Shown one piece after another: positions 1-5,765 of a stretch of DNA of 6,126 bases. Made by a program: the position numbers and the translations under genes. Under the pieces are notes generated by a model. That model was given only the letters and a program-made list of their open reading frames with translations, was not told the origin of the DNA and made no database searches. The DNA is taken from assembly GCA_040753915.1 (NCBI GenBank), contig JBFMDN010000123.1, forward strand, positions 1 to 6,126. Direction: 5' to 3'. Origin of the DNA: JBFMDN01 sp040753915 (GTDB lineage Bacteria; Desulfobacterota; Desulfomonilia; Desulfomonilales; Desulfomonilaceae). Numbering within the stretch: position 1 is the stretch's first letter; every line of letters starts with the position of its first letter.

Positions 1-7
1 CGTCATC

Positions 8-322
8 ATGGGAAGACCTTCCCCTCCAACCCCTCACACGGGAAATCTCTCTGAGCAAAGGCTGATCCTGGCCCATGGGAATATCGTTTCCCAATCGAAG
101 GCCGCAGAGCCCGGGCCGGACCTCGACCTGCGGCACGCTGCATATGCGTCTGACGGGAATGACGATGCGGACAAGGGAACCGGTACGCAAGCAGACGAGG
201 AGAACGGGAATGGGGAAGACTCCTCCGAAGATGACGAGGAGGGAGGCGACGAAGAAGAAGACCAGGAAGAGGAGGAAGAGGGAGGCTGGGACAGACTTTG
301 GGACGCGCCTAAGCTCGGATAG
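8..322 (+). CDS. Possible small acidic protein (doubtful), may continue upstream of window
   Basis: I do not recognise this 104-residue reading frame. It is open back to the window edge, so the ATG at 8 may not be the start. The N-terminal half is unremarkable; residues about 49-95 are dominated by Asp, Glu, Gly and Asn, and it closes with a short Trp-containing tail (GGWDRLWDAPKLG). It ends 47 bases before feoA1. The frame lies on a purine-rich stretch with few T residues, which removes stop codons by composition alone, and the overlapping frame at 75-368 is also open (Lys/Arg-rich) and has, by my rough count, an even higher G/C share at third codon positions. So this may be non-coding leader DNA. 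If real, it would be a cytoplasmic acidic, possibly disordered, cation-binding protein; that is speculation. Confidence 0.25.
   Translation: MGRPSPPTPHTGNLSEQRLILAHGNIVSQSKAAEPGPDLDLRHAAYASDGNDDADKGTGTQADEENGNGEDSSEDDEEGGDEEEDQEEEEEGGWDRLWDAPKLG
233..290. repeat. Polypurine (GA-rich) tract
   Basis: The + strand from about 233 to 290 is almost only G and A, with runs such as GAAGAAGAAG and GGAAGAGGAGGAAGAGGGAGG and just a few interrupting pyrimidines. It is a simple-sequence low-complexity tract. It explains why two frames stay open across this region, and it could adopt unusual structures (triplex type) or simply encode an acidic protein segment. Confidence 0.7.
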
Positions 323-331
323 CGGCTCGCC

Positions 332-351
332 CGCCAAATCTCTCTTTGGCG
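332..351 (+). promoter_or_regulatory. Hairpin just upstream of the feoA1 ribosome binding site
   Basis: CGCCAAA (332-338) and TTTGGCG (345-351) form a perfect 7-bp stem with a six-base TCTCTC loop. It ends eight bases before the GGAGG ribosome binding site (359-363) of the first feoA. There is no T tract after it, so it is not a typical intrinsic terminator; it may be a leader stem or a palindromic operator. Function is inferred only from position. Confidence 0.5.
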
Positions 352-369
352 TAAACACGGAGGATTGAG

Positions 370-621
370 ATGTGTGAATCGAATGTCCGACCGCTGACAA
401 GCATGAAGCCAAGGCAGAAAGCCTTTATTGTGGCCTTGAATGGCGGAGACGAGCTACAGAATAGGCTTGCCAGCATGGGGCTGCATGTGGGCAAGGAGGT
501 TGAAGTACTGTTCCCTTGCACCCGTTTCAATGGTCCGACCATCGTGGCCGCTGGGGAGGCGCGATTGGCCATCGGGTACGGCATGGCTTCTCGGATCATA
601 GTAGCTGCGGATCCACTCTGA
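370..621 (+). CDS. feoA: FeoA family protein, first copy
   Basis: An 83-residue FeoA: a small cytoplasmic SH3-like beta-barrel that partners FeoB in Fe(II) uptake. Family marks are the N-terminal 'PLTSMKP' start of the first strand (residues 8-14), a Gly-Gly-x-Glu/Asp-Leu turn (25-29), and the signature R-L-x-x-M-G-L-x-x-G-K-x-V-E-V-L (32-47), followed by a C-terminal part ending in 'RIIVAA'. The usual Pro-Gly after the first strand reads Pro-Arg here (14-15). The start ATG at 370 has a strong GGAGG at 359-363, six bases away. It is the first clear gene of an apparent operon; the second FeoA starts about 27 bases later. Length is normal for the family. Which FeoA binds this FeoB cannot be told from sequence; two FeoA genes before one FeoB is a known arrangement. 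Confidence 0.92.
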   Translation: MCESNVRPLTSMKPRQKAFIVALNGGDELQNRLASMGLHVGKEVEVLFPCTRFNGPTIVAAGEARLAIGYGMASRIIVAADPL

Positions 622-648
622 TCCCAAACCTTGAACTGGAGTCGTGAC

Positions 649-663
649 ATGACGCTGGACTAG
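649..663 (+). other. Four-codon ORF (MTLD-stop) in frame with the second feoA
   Basis: An ATG at 649 is preceded by GGAG (638-641) at good spacing (seven bases) and reads Met-Thr-Leu-Asp then TAG at 661-663. It is in the same frame as the FeoA that follows, and Met-Thr-Leu-Asp is exactly how many FeoA proteins begin. A single C-to-T change in a CAG (Gln) codon would explain the stop. This segment is therefore either the cut-off N-terminus of feoA2 or a very short leader whose stop abuts the GTG at 664 and permits reinitiation. Confidence 0.65.
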
Positions 664-873
664 GTGGCCCCAGGCCAGGAGTGCACGATATGTGACGTGA
701 ATCTCGACGGAACCAAGCTCCAGAAGCTTCTGGACATGGGATTTATCGAGGGCACGCATGTGAAAGTCATTCGAAACGCACCGCTTCTCGACCCTCTCGA
801 CGTTCAGATCCGCGGTTATCTTGTCGCACTCAGGCGCAATGAGGCCAGGGGCGTGGAGGTGGAACTCGCATGA
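664..873 (+). CDS. feoA: FeoA family protein, second copy, with displaced GTG start
   Basis: A 69-residue FeoA-type SH3-like protein, expected to act in the cytoplasm on FeoB. It shows the Pro-Gly-Gln start of the first strand (residues 3-5), the signature K-L-L-D-M-G-F-I-E-G-T-x-V-K-V-I (21-36), and the second half 'P-L-x-D-P-L-D-V-x-I-R-G-Y' (40-52), which is typical of FeoA copies that sit directly before feoB. The stop overlaps the feoB start as ATGA, implying translational coupling. The GTG at 664 has only a weak TGGA upstream, whereas the ATG at 649 has a good ribosome binding site but is separated by an in-frame TAG at 661. The core fold is complete from the GTG, so the gene may still work. 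It has two Cys (7 and 10) in a C-x-x-C spacing near the N-terminus, which is uncommon for FeoA in my memory and could be structural or metal-linked. Confidence 0.85.
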   Translation: MAPGQECTICDVNLDGTKLQKLLDMGFIEGTHVKVIRNAPLLDPLDVQIRGYLVALRRNEARGVEVELA

Positions 874-3305
874 AGCATGATCACCGGACGTTGCTCGTAG
901 CACTTGCCGGGCAGCCCAATTGCGGGAAGTCGACGATTTTCAACATGCTTACGGGAGCGAGGCAGCATGTGGCCAACTATCCCGGAGTTACCGTTGACAA
1001 GAAGTGGGGAAGCTATGCCACTGACGGGTACAAGGTGGAGGTCGTGGACCTCCCCGGGACATACAGTCTCACCTCATATTCACAGGAAGAAAGGATTGCT
1101 CGGGATTTCATACTCCTGGAACGTCCCGAAGTGGTTGTGGCCGTGGTGGACGCAGCGAACCTGGAAAGAAGCCTGTACCTCGTGTTTCAGTTGCGGGAAC
1201 TGGAAGTGCCAATGGTGCTCTGCCTAAACATGATGGACGTGGCAGAAGGCCGTGGTTTTGAGATCGATATGGAGGTTCTCTCTTCCGAGCTCGGCATGCC
1301 TGTTGTCTCCACTGTCGCAAAGAAAGGAAAGGGGAAAAAGGAGCTCAAAGAAGCCGTCGAGGCCGTGGTTTCGGATCGGAGACGTGGCACGGGTGACTGG
1401 AGTGTCCCGTACGGACCCGAGCTGGAAGCGGTGTTGGAACGACTGACTGCGCGGCTGGAAGAGTGTGACCATCTGACGGAGGACGTGCCCGGAAGATGGC
1501 TTGCCGTGAAGTTGATGGAGAACGACATTGAGGCGCGGCGCCTTGTTCTTCATCATCCGCACTACCGAGACGGGATCACTGGTAACGACTTGTGCCAGTA
1601 TGCTGACGATCTCCGACGCGAATTCCTCGAAACCGAGAAGAAATCACCCGAAAAAATCATTGCCGCCAGCCGGTATCGTCTGGCGGCACAAATCGGGGGA
1701 AAATCCATCCCCAAGAGACGGGGGTCAGCGCAAACTCTGACCGACAAGATCGATGCGGTCCTCCTCCAGCCCGCGCTGGCCCCCATCATACTTGCCCTCA
1801 TCCTGTTGACTTTTTATCAGGTGACCATGGTGTACGGCACCATGTTGGCTGACTGGATCTTCCCATTTTTCCAGAGTGCGAAAATCCTCGTGGTTGCTCT
1901 GTTCCCCAAATCCCAGGACCTCTTGCGGGAAGGCCTTCTGCAATCCCTCGTCGTCAACGGGCTTGTCGGCGGTATTGTCGCCATACTCTATTACCTTCCA
2001 ATCTTCCTCGTGCTATTCGCGTGTATCGCTATCCTCGAAGATAGCGGATATATGGCGCGAATTGCATTCATCATGGATCGGGTTCTACGTGGATTCGGGC
2101 TCCATGGACAGTCGACCTTGCCCATGATTCTCGGCGGTGTAGTCGTAGGAGGTTGCGCTGTGCCCGGGATCATGGCAACGCGGGCGATGAAAGATGAAAA
2201 GGCTCGACTTGTTACCATCCTGATCATGCCATTGATGAACTGCCTGGCCAAGATTCCCTTCTACATCCTTATCGTGGGGCTGTTTTTTGCTGCTTACCAA
2301 GGGGTGGTCCTCTTCGGCATTTCTCTTTTCAGTTTCGTGGTGGCCCTGGCAATGGCCAAGATTTTCAGCCGGTATCTCGTTACCGGCGAGCCCGCTCCCT
2401 TCGTCATGGAGCTACCCGCGTACCATGTCCCGACGGTTGGCGGAGTGCTTCGGCGCTCCGTAGAGCGCACATGGCTCTTTATCAAGAAGATCGTGACGAT
2501 CGTAGCCGCCGTCATGGTGGTGGTGTGGTTCTTCGTCACCTTCCCTGGCATTGGGCTCGAACGAGAGTTGTACTACGACCGGCAGTTGCAGCAGGCGGAA
2601 GAGCAACTTCTGCGCGAGGCAGGATCGGCCAACCCGTACCGTGCAATCCTTTTTGGTCCGGATTTGGCCAAGTTTCTCGGCTTTAAAGACCGTTACGCGA
2701 AGTACTACCAGGCTGCCGGGGATGACCAGGCCCGTCTGAAATCGGTCCAGGAGGAATTCGCGTCGGAAGATCCCAGTTTCTTCGTTGTCGCCAACAGAGG
2801 CCAAGGCTTGGACGGAACAGTAGACAAACAGGCGGCGAAAGCAGCAAAAGCCGTCAGGACCTTCGAGCAAAAGCTCAAGAAAACCTCCCGGGAGCGGAGG
2901 AAAGAAATCATCGACGAGAGTTGGGCAGGAAGGTTTGGACGATTCATTGAGCCCGTTACGAGTTTCGCTGGCTTCAACTGGCGCATCAACATAGCAATCA
3001 TAAGCTCGTTTGCAGCGAAAGAGAGCCTGGTGGGGACACTCGGCACGATCTACAGCGCTGAGGAAGGCGAAGGCCCAGGGAATCTCGGCCGCTCAATCAG
3101 GGCAACAGAAAGCGGATGGACACTCAGCCATGCACTGGCGATCCTCGTTTTTGTGGCCCTCATTCCACCATGTCTGGCAACGCTCATAATGATCAAGAAC
3201 GAGACCGGCCGAATTCAGTGGATGATCTTTGCATCGATCTATCCCATCGTTATCGGGTTCATCCTGGCGTGTGTAGTGTTCCAGATGAGTCGCGTCTTTG
3301 CCTGA
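870..3305 (+). CDS. feoB: Ferrous iron transporter FeoB with long periplasmic/extra-membrane loop
   Basis: An 811-residue inner-membrane Fe(II) transporter with a cytoplasmic GTPase. G-protein motifs in order: G1 GQPNCGKST (14-22), G2 Thr41 in NYPGVTV, G3 DLPG (60-63), G4 NMMD (120-123), G5 around S147. A helical regulatory domain follows (about 170-280), then the membrane part from about 300, with roughly eight or more hydrophobic segments. Gate-type motifs: GGCAVPGIMATR with Cys429 and Pro432, MNCLAK with Cys458, and AKESLVGTL with 716-718 as Ala-Lys-Glu. The usual form of the first gate is G-C-N-V-P-A, so Asn and Ala are replaced by Ala and Gly; I believe this variant occurs in a FeoB subgroup. 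Residues about 560-690 form a long charged insert, far larger than the equivalent loop in E. coli FeoB (773 residues in total). The start ATG overlaps the feoA2 stop. The last helix ends at the C-terminus; no FeoC or fused FeoA is present. Fe(II) is the expected substrate; other divalent metals cannot be excluded. Confidence 0.96.
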   Translation: MKHDHRTLLVALAGQPNCGKSTIFNMLTGARQHVANYPGVTVDKKWGSYATDGYKVEVVDLPGTYSLTSYSQEERIARDFILLERPEVVVAVVDAANLERSLYLVFQLRELEVPMVLCLNMMDVAEGRGFEIDMEVLSSELGMPVVSTVAKKGKGKKELKEAVEAVVSDRRRGTGDWSVPYGPELEAVLERLTARLEECDHLTEDVPGRWLAVKLMENDIEARRLVLHHPHYRDGITGNDLCQYADDLRREFLETEKKSPEKIIAASRYRLAAQIGGKSIPKRRGSAQTLTDKIDAVLLQPALAPIILALILLTFYQVTMVYGTMLADWIFPFFQSAKILVVALFPKSQDLLREGLLQSLVVNGLVGGIVAILYYLPIFLVLFACIAILEDSGYMARIAFIMDRVLRGFGLHGQSTLPMILGGVVVGGCAVPGIMATRAMKDEKARLVTILIMPLMNCLAKIPFYILIVGLFFAAYQGVVLFGISLFSFVVALAMAKIFSRYLVTGEPAPFVMELPAYHVPTVGGVLRRSVERTWLFIKKIVTIVAAVMVVVWFFVTFPGIGLERELYYDRQLQQAEEQLLREAGSANPYRAILFGPDLAKFLGFKDRYAKYYQAAGDDQARLKSVQEEFASEDPSFFVVANRGQGLDGTVDKQAAKAAKAVRTFEQKLKKTSRERRKEIIDESWAGRFGRFIEPVTSFAGFNWRINIAIISSFAAKESLVGTLGTIYSAEEGEGPGNLGRSIRATESGWTLSHALAILVFVALIPPCLATLIMIKNETGRIQWMIFASIYPIVIGFILACVVFQMSRVFA

Positions 3306-3340
3306 CATAACCTGAGTAAGAAAGAGAGGAGTAGCGCATC

Positions 3341-3985
3341 ATGGACAGGAACAGTGCCTTTGCGGCCATCCTGGCGGGAACAATACTACTGTGTTCGAGC
3401 GGTGCAGCCCAGGCTCACAAGCCGCTGCTGTCTGTCGGAGACAACCAGGATGGCACTATTTCCATAGAAGCGAGCTTTTCCGACGGTTCCTCTGCCGCGG
3501 GACACAAGATCATCCTGAAGGACGAGAAAACAGGTGCAGTAATCTCTGAACAAAGAGTTGGAGAAGACGGGACACTCGATTTGAAGAAGCCTACCGTGCC
3601 CTACACGGTTACCCTTGACGCTGGCGAGGGCCACAAAGTCACGAAGACCGGGCCGCCCCCATCTGCGTCGGAATCCGACACCGGTTCTAAGCAAAGCGAG
3701 GCGGAGCCAGCGGCTGTGTCGCCCGAGCCGGGAATCAAGGCACCCGAGCCTCCGCAATCCCAGGAGCTTGAGCCTCCAACCCAGTCAACGAACCGATTGC
3801 CGCCCTACCGCGGCTCTCAGGCATCAGCATCCCTGGAAATCAGCCCTGGTGCAATGATGGCGTTCAAAATGATGATTACTGCGCAGATCGTGACTGCTAC
3901 TGCGCTCATAATTCTCTTGGCCGCAATCGCATATTTCGCCGGCTACTCGATCGGGAAGAAGAGCGGCGCGGCTGAACACAAATAG
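3341..3985 (+). CDS. Exported NikL-like protein: signal peptide, small beta domain, Pro-rich linker, C-terminal membrane helix
   Basis: A 214-residue protein. Residues 1-25 are a signal peptide ending in A-Q-A, so the mature chain should start at His26 (HKPLLSVGDNQDG). Residues 26-104 form a small beta-rich domain with 'ASFSDGSSAAGHKI' and a closing 'DAGEGHKV' (His55, His98); this resembles the extracytoplasmic domain of NikL and carboxypeptidase-regulatory-like folds, by pattern only. Residues about 105-170 are a Pro/Ser/Glu-rich linker, and about 180-203 form a membrane helix followed by a short Lys/His tail, placing the domain in the periplasm. There is no lipobox: Cys18 lies inside the hydrophobic core and is preceded by Leu-Leu. 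The start has AGGAG at 3327-3331. It lies 35 bases after feoB, so it probably shares the transcript. NikL works with the nickel ECF transporter, but no such transporter is in the window; a role in feeding metal to FeoB is inferred. Confidence 0.85.
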   Translation: MDRNSAFAAILAGTILLCSSGAAQAHKPLLSVGDNQDGTISIEASFSDGSSAAGHKIILKDEKTGAVISEQRVGEDGTLDLKKPTVPYTVTLDAGEGHKVTKTGPPPSASESDTGSKQSEAEPAAVSPEPGIKAPEPPQSQELEPPTQSTNRLPPYRGSQASASLEISPGAMMAFKMMITAQIVTATALIILLAAIAYFAGYSIGKKSGAAEHK

Positions 3986-4012
3986 GAGGTGAAAAGGATC
4001 GACGCCATTTAG
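3984..4012 (+). other. Strong orphan Shine-Dalgarno with only a seven-codon frame
   Basis: AGGAGGTG (3984-3991) overlaps the stop of the NikL-like gene and is a near-perfect Shine-Dalgarno, in the place where a coupled next gene would begin. At normal spacing the sequence reads AGG ATC GAC GCC ATT TAG, with ATC rather than ATG. The only usual start, GTG at 3989, overlaps the motif itself and gives seven codons. It looks like a lost start site or a leader peptide, or just chance. Confidence 0.4.
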
Positions 4013-4150
4013 CTTTAGCAAGTTGACACACGGGCCGCCCCCCCGTGCCCATCAAGAGGGACCGCCAGTCCTGCGGTAACACCTGGCAACAACCGCTTTT
4101 TCTCAAAAGCTCAATCTGGCGCCCCTAATGGGCGTCCTGAGGAGATTTTC
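4013..4150 (+). promoter_or_regulatory. Structured intergenic leader before the DUF4198 gene, four hairpins
   Basis: Four stems follow each other: CACGGG/CCCGTG (4029-4034 with 4042-4047), ACCGC/GCGGT (4061-4065 with 4073-4077), GCTTTT/AAAAGC (4095-4100 with 4105-4110), and GGCGCCC/GGGCGTC (4118-4124 with 4130-4136, one G-T pair). The last ends two bases before the ribosome binding site GAGGAG (4139-4144) of the gene at 4151. There is a TTGACA at 4023-4028 but no matching -10 hexamer. The series suggests RNA folding with a role in translation or processing; I could not match it to a known riboswitch (cobalamin and NiCo were considered). None has a T tract as a terminator would. Confidence 0.45.
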
Positions 4151-5017
4151 ATGAAGATCTTTCAGCGAATCGCTTTCGTGCTACTTGTGATTACCTTCGT
4201 CACCGTCGCCGCGGGTGCATCGTTTGCCCATTTCCAGATGATCTATACCCCCAAATCGGCTCTCACGACAGACGACCCGAGCAAGATAAGTCTTCTCCTC
4301 GTATTCACGCACCCGTTCGAAGCGGGCCACACCATGGATATGGGTGCTGATGAGTCGGGAAAGGTGACCCCCCCTGCCGCATTCGGAGTGATGAGCTTCG
4401 ACAAGAAGTCGGACAAGATGGTGAAGGCAGATTTACTCAAGGACCTCAAACCGGTGGATTTTACGAGCCTGACCAACAAGGGCAAGGGTTATACGATGGA
4501 CTACAAGCTGACCGGTATCGGGGACTTCGTATTTTATCTCGACCCCGCCCCCTATTACGACAAGACCGAAGACCATTATATGCGCCAAATCACCAAGGTT
4601 ATCGTCAATAGGGGCGGAGCACCAAGCGCGTGGGACAAGGCCGTCGGACTGGACGCAGAGATCGTTCCCCTGGACAAGCCCTATGCGTTGTGGACCGGCA
4701 ATGTCTTCCGGGGTATAGTGATGAAAAAGGAAGGGGAAAAGATGGTTCCTGTCCCGGACGCAGAAATCGAAGTAGAGTTCTTGAATCACGAGATCAAGGG
4801 CAATGCATTTGAGAAGAAGTCAAGAGTCGAGGCTCCCCAGGACGCGTTTGTCACGCAAACCATCAAGGCAAATGCCCAGGGCGAGTTTGCCTACGCTATC
4901 CCACGAGCGGGTTGGTGGGGATTTTCAGCAGTGGGAGCAGGCGGAGAGCAGAATCATCAAGGAAAACCGATTTCTGTCGATGCAATCATCTGGGTGCAGG
5001 CTCAGGATATGAAGTGA
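4151..5017 (+). CDS. DUF4198 exported protein, NikK-like periplasmic metal-uptake accessory
   Basis: A 288-residue exported protein. Residues 1-26 form a signal peptide ending in S-F-A, which would leave His27 as the mature N-terminus (HFQMIYTPKSAL). DUF4198/NikK-type motifs: FTHPFEAGHTMDMG (52-65, His54 and His60), FVFYLDP, then a second half with 'PLDKPYALWTGNVFRGIV', 'VPVPDAEIEVEFLN' and 'YAIPRAGWWGFSAV'. There is no C-terminal anchor, so it is probably soluble in the periplasm. NikK proteins of this kind accompany nickel/cobalt ECF transporters; the exact job of the family is not well settled. Here it follows FeoB and a NikL-like gene in the same direction, which suggests an iron (or other divalent metal) delivery role; this is inference. 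The start ATG has GAGGAG at 4139-4144, six bases away. A 165-base structured gap separates it from the previous gene, so it may be expressed at a different level. Confidence 0.9.
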   Translation: MKIFQRIAFVLLVITFVTVAAGASFAHFQMIYTPKSALTTDDPSKISLLLVFTHPFEAGHTMDMGADESGKVTPPAAFGVMSFDKKSDKMVKADLLKDLKPVDFTSLTNKGKGYTMDYKLTGIGDFVFYLDPAPYYDKTEDHYMRQITKVIVNRGGAPSAWDKAVGLDAEIVPLDKPYALWTGNVFRGIVMKKEGEKMVPVPDAEIEVEFLNHEIKGNAFEKKSRVEAPQDAFVTQTIKANAQGEFAYAIPRAGWWGFSAVGAGGEQNHQGKPISVDAIIWVQAQDMK

Positions 5018-5055
5018 CGGAACAGGTACTGCGCTCACTATAGGTTGACCTCAGA

Positions 5056-5184
5056 TCGAGATTTTCCAAGAAAATGGGCGGTCGGAGCGGGCGGTGGCTT
5101 GTGCGACCTCCCGCCCGCGTCGCTTGCGGGCTTTCCTGTCGGCCGGAAGCCCGCTCCCTCGCGGGCCTCTATGTCGAGATTTTC
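5056..5184. repeat. GC-rich alternating inverted-repeat block bounded by 11-bp direct repeats
   Basis: TCGAGATTTTC occurs at 5056-5066 and again at 5174-5184. Between them, GCGGGC (5087-5092, 5126-5131, 5161-5166) and GCCCGC (5113-5118, 5149-5154) alternate, so each arm can pair with the arm before or after it. The best single hairpin is GCGGGCTTTCC (5126-5136) with GGAAGCCCGC (5145-5154), with one bulged T. A smaller stem ATTTTC/GAAAAT lies at 5061-5075. The block could be a small inserted palindromic element with flanking duplication, or an attenuator-like leader before the DUF488 gene. A good -10/-35 pair was not seen. Confidence 0.55.
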
Positions 5185-5199
5185 ATGCAGGAGGCTCTT

Positions 5200-5727
5200 G
5201 TGCTGATCTACACAATTGGTCACTCCAATCGATCCTTAGAGGACTTCCTTGCCATCCTGCGAGAATTTGGCATTCAGAGCCTTGCCGATATTCGGAGCTT
5301 TCCCGGCTCGAAGAAGTTTCCCCACTTCGGGAAAGACAATCTCAGGAACGTGCTGACCGGCGAGGGAATTCGATATGTGTGGCTCTCAGGGTTGGGAGGC
5401 AGGAGACGATCCTCACCCGGATTCGATTCTCCGAATCGGGGCCTGGAAAATCCAGGATTTCGAGCCTACGCAGATTACATGGGAGCTCCAGAATTTCAAG
5501 ACTCTGTTCAGAAATTGATACGCCTCGCATCTGAGTCAGCCACGACCTGCATGTGTGCTGAAGCTGTGTACTGGCGCTGCCATCGGCGGCTGTTGAGCGA
5601 TTATCTCACCGCTCTTGGTCTCGATGTCGTCCATATTTTGGGAAAGTCGAAATCTGTGCGCCACACATTGACCGATGGCGCTCTTGTCACCCGTGATCGC
5701 CAAGTCGTTTATCCCGCCGCGGGGTAG
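5200..5727 (+). CDS. DUF488 family protein
   Basis: A 175-residue protein of the DUF488 family, whose biochemical role is unknown to me. Motifs: Y-T-I-G-H-S (4-9) at the very start, A-D-I-R-S-F-P-G-S-K-K-F-P-H-F (29-43), G-L-G-G-R-R-R (64-70), F-R-A-Y-A-D-Y-M (87-94), then C-A-E (119-121) and C-H-R-R (127-130), which is the conserved Cys/His/Arg cluster of the family. I chose the GTG at 5200 because AGGAGG (5189-5194) sits five bases before it and because family members begin with Ile-Tyr-Thr-Ile-Gly. The ATG at 5185 lies before that ribosome site and would add five residues; the longer frame from 5074 runs through the palindromic block and is unlikely. No signal peptide or membrane segment, so cytoplasmic. 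It is 182 bases after the DUF4198 gene and nothing ties it to iron uptake. Confidence 0.93.
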   Translation: MLIYTIGHSNRSLEDFLAILREFGIQSLADIRSFPGSKKFPHFGKDNLRNVLTGEGIRYVWLSGLGGRRRSSPGFDSPNRGLENPGFRAYADYMGAPEFQDSVQKLIRLASESATTCMCAEAVYWRCHRRLLSDYLTALGLDVVHILGKSKSVRHTLTDGALVTRDRQVVYPAAG

Positions 5728-5765
5728 AGGGAACGTGCACACCCCTGGTTCGATGGGATAGAAGG

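Noticed and set aside
323..369. Fur box before feoA1
   Set aside because: I looked for a GATAATGATAATCATTATC-like site and found none in 300-369; the region is not A/T rich.
309..903. Minus-strand frames at 309-650 and 454-903
   Set aside because: They lie opposite the two clear FeoA genes, have no recognisable family features and arise from the codon pattern of the + strand.
2412..2870. A 152-residue minus-strand frame inside feoB
   Set aside because: It is fully contained in a well-supported FeoB coding region and looks like a shadow frame.
3341..3400. Lipoprotein signal in the NikL-like protein
   Set aside because: Cys18 is preceded by Leu-Leu rather than a small residue, and a clean A-Q-A cleavage site follows.
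4029..4047. Hairpin as an intrinsic terminator after the NikL-like gene
   Set aside because: The stem is short and no T run follows it.
4023..4051. TTGACA as the -35 of a promoter for the DUF4198 gene
   Set aside because: No TATAAT-like hexamer lies 16-18 bases downstream; the region there is G/C only.
4029..4140. Cobalamin or NiCo riboswitch before the DUF4198 gene
   Set aside because: Stems are present but I could not find the conserved sequence boxes of either class.
5074..5199. Longer start for DUF488 at 5074
   Set aside because: The extra 42 residues run through a palindromic GC-rich block, while the family start motif and a strong ribosome site fit the GTG at 5200.
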